The notes: a model not told the origin generated them from the letters alone. Shown: positions 22,710 to 34,300, numbered from the stretch's first letter. The stretch is DNA of 64,000 bases from Symbiodinium natans (GCA_905221605.1 CAJNDS010002581.1:276001-340000); one strand, 5' to 3'. Made by a program: numbers and translations.

Positions 22710-25124
22710 TCAAGCCTGGCCCTCCACTTTATCAGAGTGGTAGCCACTTGCAATCTTGGCATCAAGCTCGACCCGCATGCTGTCCTTGATGTAGTTCTCG
22801 GGAAGGTCCACTCTCTTCATGACCTGGATGCCAGCGCCAGTGATTGCCTCGTACTTCTCATTGCTCATGGAACAAAGAAGGTCGATTCGTCGGATCCCCA
22901 TCCAATTCAAGGCATCCGGCATCATAGTTTGGAATCTGGCATCTCGGATACCTGCGATGGCCTCGGTGTGGTGGAAGTACATCTCTGGGCGGTCACCGCC
23001 GTCTTGATTCACACGAGCGTTGTACACCCGGAACTTGATCACCTCACCAAGGCTTCGTCCCTCTTTCCTGTAGTAGATGACGACACCGACCCCACCCCGC
23101 TGGGCACATTCGACAGCCTCGCGCAATGCAAATATGAGGTATGGCCGGCAGCTGCAAATGTCACTCCCGAAGACATCGGAACCTATGCACTCGTCATGCA
23201 CACGTACGCAAACCTCTGTCTTCTCATCTTTGAGTTTTCGTGCATCACCGAAGGTGTAGATAGTGAGACCGCCAACGGCTGGAAGGTAGGTTTTCACCTT
23301 GGGGTCCAGCAACCGGCTGTCGTGGGAGAACTTGTGCAGTGCCTCGCGCAGCTCTTGCTCACTAAGGCCCACCCTGTCCGCCAGGAGTGGAATGTTCCAG
23401 GCATAGCTTATTGCACACTTCGAGGTGACGATCTCGTTCGAGGGCAGAACAATTGTGCCGTCCATTCGCAAGTCCTGACAGATTGAGCCATGATTGAGCA
23501 GGAAAGGTTTGAGCTACCAGCAACACAACACCACCTCTGCCACAGAGACTAGCGGCCGTCACCGACACAGTCACCATCAGCGCCACCACCACCACCACCA
23601 CCACCACCACCACCCGACCTGCCCGTAAAGACCCGCCCGAGCATGCGCCCTTGCGCATGATTGCTACTGGGACCCTTTGGTCTGATCTGTTTGGGCCACC
23701 AGTGGCCAAAGTGCTGGCTTGAGAAGTACTCGAGGCGCTGCAACAAAGCTACCAGCAGTTACTAGCAGCTCAACACCTCTGAACAGAAAGCACCGTTGCC
23801 TCTTTTGGAACTCACTTGAAATCAAAAATCATGTCTCACACCTTCCAGACGCAAGCTCATCTGGGCTGTGCTAACTGCGAAGCCAGCCACGGAGGCCTGT
23901 CAAATATAGAGGCCCGGAAGATGAATCCGAACCCGAAGCTCTCTAGCTTGTTATAACTGTTAAGCAGTGTGAGGAGCCCGATAAAAAACAAGGCGAGGCC
24001 CCTGAAATGGTGGTCGGATGGCTCCGCCTCAACTCCTTCTACGATGGAGAGCGAACTTGAGAGCAGGGCCCCGAAGGGGGCACACCAGGGCTGACCACTG
24101 CAATTGCCACAGCTTCAAGGGCCCTCCCGCGTGACCTTCTGAGATATCAAGCCAAAGGTGCCCCCAAGTCTTGCTTGGCCCAAGACTCGAAGGACCACGT
24201 ACTGTGCATGAAGAGGCATCCTGGTCTTGCTTTCGCACCAACCAACACGGGCAGCGAAGCCAACAGACGGCCAAGGCATGCCAAGGCGGCCACATCACCG
24301 GCCCACGCAAAGACGCAAAGGATGCCAAAAAAATCCAGCTTTGACAAACACATAACGGTTGCCTTGAAAGCCTTAACCGTTAAAATTGAGATCCGGGGGC
24401 AGGGGGAAGCTTGCGGCAAAAGCCGCACAAACCACGCCACACAAGGAGCCAAAGCCTCCAAAAGACTCCAAAAGAAACTCCTCCCTTGCCCCTTCTCAGA
24501 CAGGCTCCGGCCACACCGCACGCTGCCAGCTCAGCATGGCATGCTGTGTTGGTGTGGGGGTCTGGTGGCTTTGGTGGGTGGTGGTGAAATGGAGGCGAGT
24601 AAAGAATAGTGAAACAGAGAGGAGAGATGTGGGGGAAGGGTGATTCGAAAAGAGTGTGAGCATAACTCCCAAAAACAAAACTCCGTGAGAATCGAAGTTC
24701 ATATCCAGCCCCTGTCGTATTTCTAACTTCTACGTACGAAGTCGGTACATTTTGCCACGGCGTCCTTGAGCTCTGGAATGTCCAGCTTGGCTTTACAGGC
24801 AGCAATGGTGGGCGGATGGGCTGTCATGCCCAATGGATCGAAGGTCGAGATCCGATCCCAATCCCTTTGAGTAGTCGGATCATCGATGAGCTCCTTGAAC
24901 TCGGGAAGGTAGAACTCGGCTTCTGTTCGCGTCTTGTACCACTCTTTCAAGTCCACACCTGCCTTTGCTTCGGAGATGCCCCAGTAGGCGGCATGGTCCC
25001 AACCATAGCATCCGGCATAAACGCCCGCCTCAAGGTCATGATGAACATCCCTCCAGCTGTAGCCTGTTGCCGGATCATTGCGGCAGATCTGTGGAACCAA
25101 GCCGCGGCAGATCTGTGGAACCAA
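22710..25124 (-). CDS. URC1: URC1-like protein (GTP cyclohydrolase II fold, uracil catabolism)
   Basis: Two exons are clear. Exon A, 25088 or 25112 to 24738, encodes the N-terminal region (YSWRDVHHDL, EWYKTRTEAEFYLPEF, STFDPLG). Exon B, 23474-22710, encodes 254 residues to the stop. A GTACGT donor and CTGTCAG acceptor join them in phase 0 across 1263 bp. Exon B has the family signatures VTSKCAI, YLPAVGGLTIYTFG, HDECIGSDVFGSDICSCRPY, RKEGRSLGEV and MSNEKYEAI. The three zinc-type cysteines keep the C-x10-C-x-C spacing of GTP cyclohydrolase II. The departures from RibA (EGRSLGE, FGSDICSCRP) are those of the fungal/bacterial URC1 group in the URC pyrimidine-degradation route rather than riboflavin synthesis. 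The first exon(s) with the start codon were not found. A 24-bp duplication sits on the exon A acceptor. Confidence 0.85.
23573..23614. repeat. CCA trinucleotide microsatellite in the URC1 intron
   Basis: About a dozen CCA/CAC units inside the 1263-bp URC1 intron. They give spurious poly-Val and poly-Gly frames. Confidence 0.85.
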
Positions 25125-25127
25125 GCC
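25082..25127. repeat. 24-bp tandem duplication carrying a splice acceptor
   Basis: The 24-bp unit GGCAGATCTGTGGAACCAAG plus four bases occurs twice (25082-25105 and 25106-25127, the second copy 2 bp short). On the minus strand each copy contains the acceptor-like TTCCACAG, so two equivalent acceptors lie 24 bp apart and both keep the URC1 frame. Confidence 0.85.
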
Positions 25128-25409
25128 CTGCCGAGGCGTGTTGCATCCACAGGCACCGCATTCTTGGCCAGGGCACAGATGTGCGGACCTGAGAACAATC
25201 GGAAAAACTCAAGTTGAGTGAAGTTTTGAGTCAAGGTCTGTGTCAAGTGTTCAGAGTGCGGTGAACTCAGGTCGCTGCAGCCGCGCGGCACGTTGGTGTG
25301 GGCGGTTTGGCCGGGACATGTCCACTAAGAAGGGGGGAATTTTGGACAACTCACTGAAACTGTCTCTGAACCTTCACATTTCCATCATGTGCGCAGAAGC
25401 CGGTGACAA

Positions 25410-25649
25410 CTAGCAAGCAGAAACAACGGTCGGACAAGGATTGGCAGCTTCGCCTTTGCACGATCTTCCACTGTCAACGGCGAGTGGTTGGCCTGCAAGG
25501 CCTTGAACAAGTTCCTTGATCGCAGAGCGTGGCACATGGCAGCAATCCCGAGTAATTACTACGTCGACACACAAAAGCTTGGCTTGTGGCTCCTTGCCCT
25601 CGAAGGGCAGCAGCCATCCTTTCAGCCCAGCATCCCAGCGACCATCTAC
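25410..25649 (-). CDS. Unidentified terminal exon with GRWDAGLKGW motif
   Basis: The exon starts after a GTGCCAG acceptor and is open for 79 residues to TAG with no ATG. The N-terminal part (VDGRWDAGLKGWLLPFEGKE) resembles the G-[RK]-W-[DN]-x3-[KG]-GW motif found in several small DNA-associated or uncharacterised modules. It is followed by CVDVVITRDCCHVPRSAIKE. It lies 300 bp upstream of the URC1 N-terminal exon in the same direction, so it is either the end of a neighbouring gene or, less likely, a spliced-in URC1 exon. I cannot name the family. Confidence 0.45.
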   Translation of the reverse strand, partial: VDGRWDAGLKGWLLPFEGKEPQAKLLCVDVVITRDCCHVPRSAIKELVQGLAGQPLAVDSGRSCKGEAANPCPTVVSAC

Positions 25650-26084
25650 CTGGCACTTTAGCTACTGCTGCCACATGCCTTCTGCCAGGCAGGCACACGC
25701 CTGCTGTCACAGCCTAGATCCCCGCATGTCCCCAACACCCACCTCCTTGAGCAGCGCTCGTGCGGCGTACGTCTCGCCTGTGCAGACTGCAGACTGCAGT
25801 GCATCTTCGTTCGTTCAAAGATCCTTCTCAAAGGCCTGTCACCAGCAGCCCACGCGAGTGGAAGTCGAAGCGCAACATTCTATAGGAAGCATAGGACAAC
25901 GATGGGCTTGCTGATTGGCTTACCATGCACTGAGTATCAGGCCAGGAGTCGATGCACATGCTGCTCTACATTCACAGAATGAACAAAGAATCGCCACTTT
26001 GCACCAAATACTAAATCAGGCATGAGGCATGAGCCGTGTTGATGCGAGCACTGCAACATTCCAAGGAAGCCAGTCAGAATTCCA
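25650..26084. other. No resolved gene; decayed repeat text
   Basis: Sequence around 25855-25930 (GGAAGCATAGGACAACGATG...) resembles 26466-26522, so this is probably part of the same dispersed repeat family as the next block. Confidence 0.4.
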
Positions 26085-26460
26085 TACAATTGGCCGGCAG
26101 CACACGCTCCCTGTGATGGACAAGCGGTGCCTGTCATGGCCACACTCAAGCCGGCAGAGGACGAGTGAGCACTAGATCATCCCAAGACAGCCAGTCCGTA
26201 ACTCCATGCAATCGGCCGGCAGCGCACGCTCCCTGGAGTAGACAAGCGGTGCCTGGCATGATTGGGCGTGTGAATAGGACACGGGCACATGCAGCATACT
26301 GCATACCGACTGCAGCTACCATGATGGACACAAAAAACCCCTTTGCAAGATGTTAGAACAACCAAAATCTGCATGACAGCTACCTTGCGTGCATCGCAAA
26401 GCCATCCAACTGGCCGGCAGTGCGTGCTCCCTGCTGTGGATAGGCGGTGCCTGCCACCCA
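26085..26460. repeat. Degenerate tandem repeat with GGCCGGCAG...GCTCCCTG core
   Basis: Three diverged copies of a core reading GGCCGGCAGYGCRCGCTCCC followed by TGGACAAGCGGTGCCTG-like text begin at about 26092, 26214 and 26412. A fourth, more decayed core lies near 27601. Each is preceded by a CATCCAA/CCATGCAAT-like segment. Confidence 0.7.
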
Positions 26461-28696
26461 CGCTAGCGAAAGTCGCGGAAGCATGGGATGATCATCGATT
26501 TTGCTGGTTGGCAGGGCATGCGTTAACGGCGCAACATGTTACATGTTCCAGGCCCAAAATGAACGTAAGGTTTTAATCCGCGAAGTCTCAGGACTGGCGT
26601 CTGACCGCCCCTGGGCTAGACTGACTGGGCCCCTTATCACTTGAAATACTGTCCTGGTCAATACTCGACTCAGCATGCATGTTGTCAAACTAGCTTGATA
26701 TAACATCATGTTGACATTGCTGTTTATTGTTTGCACTTGCTCTGTTTCGACCTGTACTTGCGCATACTTACGCATTCACACATACGACTACGTGCGCGCA
26801 CTTTTCTCGAACTTCTAGGACTCCACATGGGCCTGCTCACGACTCCAGCCCGAGCGGAGGCGAGGGATGTTGTACATTGCGAAAACCATCAAGAACTTAG
26901 AATTCCACGACATCAACGGACTTTGCATGAAGCGTGATTACTTTTCATGAACTCCTAAATGCACAAGCAGGTGTAGTCTGTTGACAAGCATGCAGTCTGG
27001 GACTGGGACTGCTGTTGGGTGCCAATGGTGCTAGAATGTCATCACGTACTGCGATCTGATTGCCGCCCTGAGAAGATGATATGTGTCAGACGCTTTGCTT
27101 CATATCACCTAATTCTCTGAAGGTCAATGAACAGCTCTTGCACTCACAGGCTGCTACCTGGCTGCGATTGTTGAAATTGTGGGGAAGCTGCGCTCCCTCG
27201 ACTTTCCTCTTGCCTTTGGTCGTTGCTGTGTCTCATGGCTTTGAAGTGCAAAGACTGTGTACTGAAGCTCGGAAGTTTCTCGTGAACACATATTTGAGCA
27301 TTGAGTATACCGTAGACAAATTTCCGAGAGGCAGTTGCGATTGAGACCGTGCGAAGATATTCTTGGCAGTAAATGCTTCCTTCCTTTAAACGCGGTGATT
27401 CGTTCAGACATCCATGCCTTGGACATCCAATCTCTGAAACTTGCAAGAGCTACCAAAGACACAATCTGCAACCTGCTGATAAAGTAGGTTTGGCCTCCTA
27501 CGCTCGTCGAAGCGTGCTGCGGTCCGACAAGCTGGATCATCCCCAAAGCAACCATGCAATCAGTAGAATCAGTAGGCAGCCACCGCAAGTCGGGAGTAAC
27601 TGGCCGGCAGCGCCCCCCTCCCGTGGACCGGAAAATCAGGCCCTGCAGGTGACATGACGTGATATGGCCCTGTCGGAGGACATGTATGACTATGCAGTAA
27701 TGCATGGGCTGTATAACCAACCATGCTTTCCAGCCTCGTCCGCTACCAAAGTCCGTCTCACACCCAGCTGTTGTCTCATCGCGTGCAAGGTTTTCCTCAC
27801 CAACATGCTAGCTGAAGAGATCAAACACCCAGGACTCAAAAGAAACGCATCTTTTGGAGAATCAAGTCAGTGTCAAAGAGCGCCTGGAACCCGGCGGAGA
27901 CTCCTTGACGGCATCTGCCAAAGGCATCGTCTTGACACCCTGACTCGAGGCGAAGAAGCCAGCATGAGGACCTCCACAACTTGTCACAACTTCAAGGTTC
28001 TTTCACGCAGCACGGCAACGGCAGCGCCTCGAGTCTGCCTTGGCTCACAACGCAACGCCATAGTGCCATAGCCCCATGAATGGCCCATGCATTCATTCCA
28101 CATCATTCCGCTCAGCGGCAGCAACTTCGTGGTTGATACACTGCCACTGCTCCACTCAAGGCTTACATGAGTCTGATCGATTTCCCCTTGCTTTAAGTGC
28201 TTGCGGGGTTTGTGTTTGGCAAGACACGCAAGACACTTCTCTAGGTCGTATAGAACAATGTGTGAAGCCGCCACTGACCCAAGAACCGGAGCAGAAAGGG
28301 GTGACATGCGGTGTCGCTGCGAAACAAAAATAACAACGGATGGAGAAAGAGGAAGGAGAATGAAGGAGCATGGAGTTGCCAAGGCTTGGTTGTAGGTGGT
28401 ACGGGCCTCTGATCGCTGGCCTTGAGAATCATGGATGTGCTGGGTCTTTTGCTGCTTTTGCTGGGCACAACCAGGCTCACACGACCAGACCACCGCCATG
28501 TTGGGATCTGATGGCAACCTAACTTCGGTCGATACCTCTGGGAGGCACGATGGGAAGCAGAATAACACAGAAGCAGTGTAAGCCGAGCGCGAGAAGAGTC
28601 GAAGTGGAACGAAGCTTCTCTGGAGGAGAACGTTCTGCAGGGCTGTGGCTATGGCGGCTATGGCATCATTGACAGCATGGTCGCGGTCAAGGGAGC
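26461..28696. other. Gene-poor stretch
   Basis: No gene supported with confidence. A minus-strand stretch at about 28400-28530 (VRLPSDPNMAVVWSCE, Gln/Lys-rich) is weakly protein-like. The rest consists of short frames on both strands and the decayed repeat core near 27601. Confidence 0.35.
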
Positions 28697-28948
28697 ATGG
28701 TCACAACGAAAGAACTTGTTCGACTCTGCTTCATCACCAGCACCACAGGTTCCCGCAGGAGGAGTGAGGCATCAGTGAACATGTCCAGGATGGTGAATGA
28801 AAAAGCGCTGCAGAGAAATCCGCAATTCATCGATAGGGCATGTGACATGGAATGGCTCGAAAGCGGAGAAACCAAGGGAAGTGAAGGGCAAAGAAAGGAT
28901 GTTGAGAATGCAATGCTGCTCCTGAGAGAACAAAGGAGAAACCTTTGA
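28697..28948 (+). CDS. Possible 83-residue plus-strand ORF
   Basis: ATG to TGA encodes a Lys/Arg/Glu-rich peptide (MVTTKELVRLCFITS, MVNEKALQRNPQFI) with a helical end (DVENAMLLLREQRRNL). A second charged plus-strand frame follows at about 29030-29160. If real these would be the only plus-strand genes in the window. Neither has a recognised domain or clear splice sites, and chance or a decayed repeat is quite possible. Confidence 0.2.
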   Translation: MVTTKELVRLCFITSTTGSRRRSEASVNMSRMVNEKALQRNPQFIDRACDMEWLESGETKGSEGQRKDVENAMLLLREQRRNL

Positions 28949-29835
28949 CAACGTTACGAAAAGCATCGCAGGTTCTTGCGCACACACACACACACACACC
29001 AAACGAACTTCCCACGGGGAAGCTGGGAATCGTCGATTGCAGACGAGGCGGAATGCAAGAAAAGATGCAGCTCCACCGCCCTGAGGAGAAGAAATCGCCT
29101 TCTACGTAACAGCGAGCGTGAACTCCTCGTGAGGCTCATCTCCGGGAACTGTATGAACTCATAATGCTGATTTCTGCTCTGGCTCTAGCCTTCAGCATCC
29201 ACAAAACAGTAAGGCTGAACAAAGTCAGTTCAATTCACAATGCCTCGTGAACATTACATATGTTGCTCTAGTTTCTGGGTGGGGTTCGAAACAGTTCCTT
29301 GGGTCACTACATATTGTGAAGTTGTGGTTTCTGCGCTGTTGTGTCAATGGTCAAGGTATTCGCGTTCTCTAGATTCACGCACTCCGTTCATACTTTCAGT
29401 TCGTTTGCAATTTAGTTCACTTGTTCTCTTCACCTCTTCTCACATGTAATTCATACGGGACGGGCACCAATCAGTGAACACAATAATAATATTCTCTTTG
29501 CGCTCATTTCATACGCACATTTACAACATTCATATCTTCATTCTGTTCATTTTGGAAAACCACTACAATTAATTCCTTGCATTACATAAATGAAAATACT
29601 TTTCGTAGGGGAAGCATGAGCACGTGCACGATCATAATCATGAAGGAGGTAACGGTGAGATTGGTGTTTGCGTGTTCACTTCCCGTAGTACCATGTAAAC
29701 ACAAGTATTAAGTTCTCTAGCTCCAGCTTTTAATAGTGCAAACGGGGCATTTTGTAGAATCCTTTTCGCCCAATTAATAACATAAAAATTACATCACCGA
29801 AGACCCCAAACAGTCAAAGGCACGCCAAAGAGACA
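28949..29835. other. CA run and AT-rich stretch, no gene
   Basis: A short CA run lies at about 28979-29000. From 29170 to 29800 the sequence is A/T-richer than most of the window and no frame is convincing. Confidence 0.4.
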
Positions 29836-30275
29836 GTGGAGACGACGGGAGACAAAGGGAGACGAAGGGAGACAAAGGGAGACAAAGGGAGGCGAGGAGC
29901 ACAGCAACCCGGCAAAGCCACCCACATGAAGGGAGACAAAGGGAGACAAAGGGAGACAAAGGGAGACGAAGGGAGACAAAGGGATACAAAGGGAGGCGAG
30001 GAGCACAGCAACCCGGCAAAGCCACCCACATGAAGGGAGACAAAGGGAGACAAAGGGAGACAAAGGGAGACAAAGGGAGACAAAGGAAGACAAAGGGAGA
30101 CAAAGGGAGACAAAGGGAGACAAAGGGAGAGAAAGGGAGACAAGGGAGACAAAGGGAGACAAAGGGAGACAAAGGGAGACAAAGGGAGACAAAGGGAGAC
30201 AAAGGGAGACAAAGGGAGACAAAGGGAGACAAAGGGAGACAAAGGGAGACAAAGGGAGACAAGGAGCCCAGGAAC
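29836..30275. repeat. Decamer minisatellite (GGGAGACAAA)n with duplicated insert
   Basis: About 35 copies of GGGAGACAAA, some with GGGAGACGAA, in one orientation. A 40-bp insert beginning GGCGAGGAGCACAGCAACCC interrupts the array twice (from about 29891 and 29997), so about 106 bp was duplicated as a block. Three decamers make 30 bases, so all frames stay open and give artefactual repeat proteins on both strands. Confidence 0.95.
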
Positions 30276-30527
30276 CCGGCACCAGTCCTCAGAATGTCGG
30301 CAATCCTTAAATGAGTTTAGAACCCCAACAGTAGACTGTTTGGGGAATAATAAGATTTCCAAAGATGCAAGCAAAAAGTAGTTCACAGGCCGCATTCGTT
30401 GCCTTCATGTCTTTCTTTATTATACTGTAGCTCCTAACGGTGATATATTAACGGGGCGAAAGGGTATACTTGAAGAGCCCCGGAACCACCTGCTAAGATT
30501 CATTAAACTAGCTGGTTTCTTCACTGG
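30276..30527. other. Short unassigned flank
   Basis: No gene seen between the decamer array and the TTTAGGG-like array. Confidence 0.4.
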
Positions 30528-30770
30528 CCTTGGGCTTTAGGATTTAGGGGTCATCGGGGCTTGGGCTTTAGGATTCAGGGCCTGGTGGGCCTTGGGCTTT
30601 AGGGTTTAGGGGCCACTGGCCTTGGGCTTTAGGATTTAGGGGCCATCGGGGCTTGGGCTTATTGAGCTTTAGGGTCCATCGGGGCTTGGGCTTTAGCTCG
30701 TGGGCCTTGGGCTTTAGGGTTTAGGGGGCGCTGGCCTTGGGCTTTAGGATTTAGAGCAACTTTGCTCTTA
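30528..30770. repeat. Degenerate TTTAGGG-like array with GGGCTTTAGG units
   Basis: Repeats of the form CTTGGGCTTTAGGATTTAGG with interspersed GGCCATCGGGG or GGCCACTGG segments. The core is related to the TTTAGGG telomere unit but is built into a longer unit of about 40-60 bp. Confidence 0.75.
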
Positions 30771-31308
30771 CTATTGGATTTCTAAAGAGTGAAAAGAAGT
30801 ATGAAATCTTTTGCATGAAAGAAACCAATCCACCAAGAAAACCAAAGAAAGATAAAGGCCCCCAAGTAGTTGATAAGTCTCTTCATATGAGAAAGCAGAA
30901 GTGATGTGGTCTCCTGTGGAGAGGTGCCGCGCCAGCGTAATGCACACCACAAACTGAGGGCCTGACCCCCATTTTGCCGCCTCGACCAACTTCGAGATCA
31001 AAGCTACGTGCTAGGACAAGAGCAAGCGCACGGCAGGCAAGAGAGAGACAGAGAGAGCGAAAGATGCAACTATACACATAAGGTTCCTAATAGTGCGTCA
31101 CATTACGGGGCGTTCCGCACGGATAGCTTGATTTGTGCGCACGGCGCGGCCCGGGTCCACAGCTCTCGCACGCTCTCGCTTAGGCGTGACGCTCCGTTCA
31201 GGACAGGGTCGCGCTCCGGTCCACGGCTTGCCCGCAGATTTCGGGTTGGCGGTTCACCTGGAAAAACTGCGAGCGTAAGTACGTCCCGCGCGCATGCCGT
31301 GGTCAAAG

Positions 31309-31397
31309 TTGTGCTCCTGCAGTGCTCCTGCAGTGCTCCTGCAGTGCTCCTGCAGTGCTCCTGCAGTGCTCCTGCAGTGCTCCTGCAGTGCTCCTGC
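31309..31397. repeat. 11-bp tandem repeat (CTCCTGCAGTG), about 8 copies
   Basis: Nearly perfect units, each with a PstI-type CTGCAG palindrome. Three units span 33 bases and create an 11-residue repeat in antisense frames, which explains the long but doubtful minus-strand ORF around it. Confidence 0.95.
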
Positions 31398-34300
31398 AAA
31401 ATGTCTGCACTAAAAGACAAGCTGTCTTGATCTGTCTTGGCCCCTTGAGTTTTTGGCTTCTCTTCAGCTATTTTCGCTCTCCCGCCTCGGTCCTGCTCAG
31501 GCTCAGTGCAGTCTTTTGGGCGCTGCGGGTGTTTTATTTGCGCGACCCGTTGTCGTCTCAAAAAACACTCTTTGGGGGACACTTAGCAGTCACTAGCATG
31601 TGAAACATCAGTTCAAGGCCTGTGCCTCTAGGGACATCTCAGCTCTCAACGTGAACACCTGCCATTCGTTGGCGCAAAGCCTCCCGAGCTGCCTCCAAAA
31701 CACAATGCCATGTATGCACTGCCATCACTGCAGTTCTATGCCATGCAATGCCATGACCCGATACACTGACTGGACCTCTACAGCTGTCTTCCTGCTCTTC
31801 ATAGACTGTCGGAATGACCTCACATCAACAGTACCATGCTGGACTTGTTGCAGAAAAGTAAAAAGCCCGCCGCCTGCGCACAGTCGCAGCGTCAGCCGTA
31901 TGTGCACCTGGACGCCCTGAAGGGGCCCTGCGGATGCAAACATGCTGAACACTGTGCAGATATGTGCAGATGTCACAGTGTAGTCAAGCTTGCCTCAAGG
32001 CAGTCTGTATCCCGCCCGCGGATACGGCCCTGCCCGAAGATACGGCGAAGAGGGAAAGGTCTGGATGCTGCCCCTGCTGCGACATGTCAGCCTCAGAAAT
32101 AGCGCGGAAGTGTAAAAGCTCGCTTGAGCATGCAGCCCCAATCAAGGCACAAACCGAGCGTCGCCTGATCATGTTGGACACCTCCCTGAGATGTCAGGCT
32201 AGCGTTGCAAACTAACCTCGTCCCATCCATTCAATGAAGTGGCAAATGCAGAATGGGATGAGACACTGCACGATCACGCGACTCAAGACAGGCGAAGGCA
32301 TTAAAGAAACCATCGCTGAGCAGTTGCCATGCTTGCGTGAAGCCAACAGATCACATGGAAATGATTCCCTGTTGAGGATGTCCTTTTGTCATTGGTGAAT
32401 CACTGAAAACTCATCACGATCACGTGAGTGCCACGCTATCAACATGATTAAGGCGCTAACCTTTGCAGATCATTCAAGTTCACCTCCTCATGCCTGGGTC
32501 AAGAAGAGTCAAGAGCTCAGCTCCACCTGTGCCTTGCTTCATAGCAACATTGCAAGCAGCTGTTCCGAGCCCCTCGACTCGACAGCTGCAAAGCGAGGTT
32601 TGAGGCTCGTTCCAGCCTTCTCGAAGTCTGGTTTCATCCGAAACAAGCCAAACTCCAGCATGCTGGCAAGATGTCGACCAAACGGGCCTGCTGCACCCTC
32701 TTGTCCATGTTTTGCATTTCAGCCCTTGCACGCCTGCCATACTGGGGATGCACTGTGTATACTATACTGTGTTCCGCACCCTCTGGAGTTTGCCTCCACG
32801 TTTGGCCGAGAAGCGTGTGGAACAAGCAGACCAGGATCTGGTCTCCTTCCCCTTCCAACCCCCCCCCCCCCGCCCCTGTGGCACCTGCCCAAACCGCTTG
32901 AGGGTCATGCCGTGGGGGTTCCAGGTTGTGCGGTCCTCCCACAAACACCAGCCTCAAAAAAGCAGACCCCCCTGGGACCCCCCCCCCAAAACCCATGAAA
33001 CCTCTCTGGCACCCTCCTTTATGATTCCGTCCCTGCACCCCTTCTTTGCCGAGGCGGCCCACGCAAGCATTTACAATTACCAGAACACGCCAATTGAAAC
33101 ACTCAACTCTCTTTCGTGGATGTGGCCATGGGCACGCCTCAGCAGCGCCATCTGAAGCGGCATCAACTTAGCTGGCCAGTTTTCATTCCGCCAAACATAT
33201 CGAGCCTTCTCAGGCCTCTCATCATATGCAGCACTCATCCAAGCTGAGCATTCCACATCTCGTTCTGGTGGCAACAACTGGCTTCAAAAGACGTAGCACG
33301 CACTGACCACATGACTCTCAAGTGCACGAATGCGTGCTGATGCGAGTACGCATGATTGCTTGCACATGCTCGCACATACTGCCCAGGCCTGCGACAGCCG
33401 CTGCAGCTCAACAAGGACCTCAGCCCCACAGCGAGTTTCCACCTGCCAGGCTCCGACGAGGCTCCGAAAGATTCCGACAGTTTCCGACGGGTTCCGATTT
33501 CCAGAATTGTGCATTGGACCCCATAACATCCGCTCACAGTTGAAAACTCGCAGCTGAAACATGCTTGAAGCGATATCTACGCCGACTGGCCTCCGGCCGA
33601 AAAGCATCTGGAACAAGCAGGCCACGGATCTGGTCTCTGTCCCTTTTCACTCAGGGCCCACCCCTCCCCCACACGCAATCCAATGCAGCGAGGTCCTGTG
33701 TGTGGGCCGCTCCCGCAGAGAGCACGCCCAAAAACACGCCTGGGACCTCTTTGGGACTTCTCGCCCACCAAAACCAGGCAAGAACGTGACATTCTGCCAC
33801 ACTCTGTCAGCCTGCAACCTTTCTTGGGTTCAGGTCTCTGGGACTCCCTTGGGACCCACCCCAAACACCCCTCGACACCGCCCTGGCTTCTGGGAATCCT
33901 CCGCCGTGGCCTTGCCCTTGACAGCCTGCACCATGCAACATATGACTTTGGCTTTCCGCTACACTTGGCGCGGTGCTGGCGCGGCTCCCGAGGCGGGGCG
34001 CGCAAGCGTTTGCACACTGATTCTTGACAGAAAATCGTTTCGGACGCCCTTCTGATGACAGTAACCAGGTTCCACAGCTCTTACATCGATTTTGAGATTT
34101 GTACACCGTAACATGTCAGATCCCTCCTTCACAGTTTCAAGTGGTTGTCCGTGGCCGTGTGATGCCATCTACCACCGACCATCGCGTCCGGCAGGAGATC
34201 ACTTCACGGCTTTATCAGCGTAGCTGGAGTACTCTTTCTCTTAGAGTCTCAGAGTCTCTCCACGTCAGAAACGAGAGAACATACTGTTCCAGTATCCTTC

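Noticed and set aside
24175-24609. 144-residue Lys-rich plus-strand ORF inside the URC1 intron
   Set aside because: No ATG start, no splice context and overlapping open frames on the other strand; kept only as a remote possibility of a nested gene.
29789-30395. Minus- and plus-strand ORFs of about 95-193 residues with SLCLPLSPFV or GDKGRQRETK repeats
   Set aside because: They are translations of the decamer minisatellite, which is open in every frame because three units make 30 bases.
31103-31582. 159-residue minus-strand ORF with QEHCRSTAGAL repeats
   Set aside because: Driven by the 11-bp minisatellite; no domain and no splice evidence.
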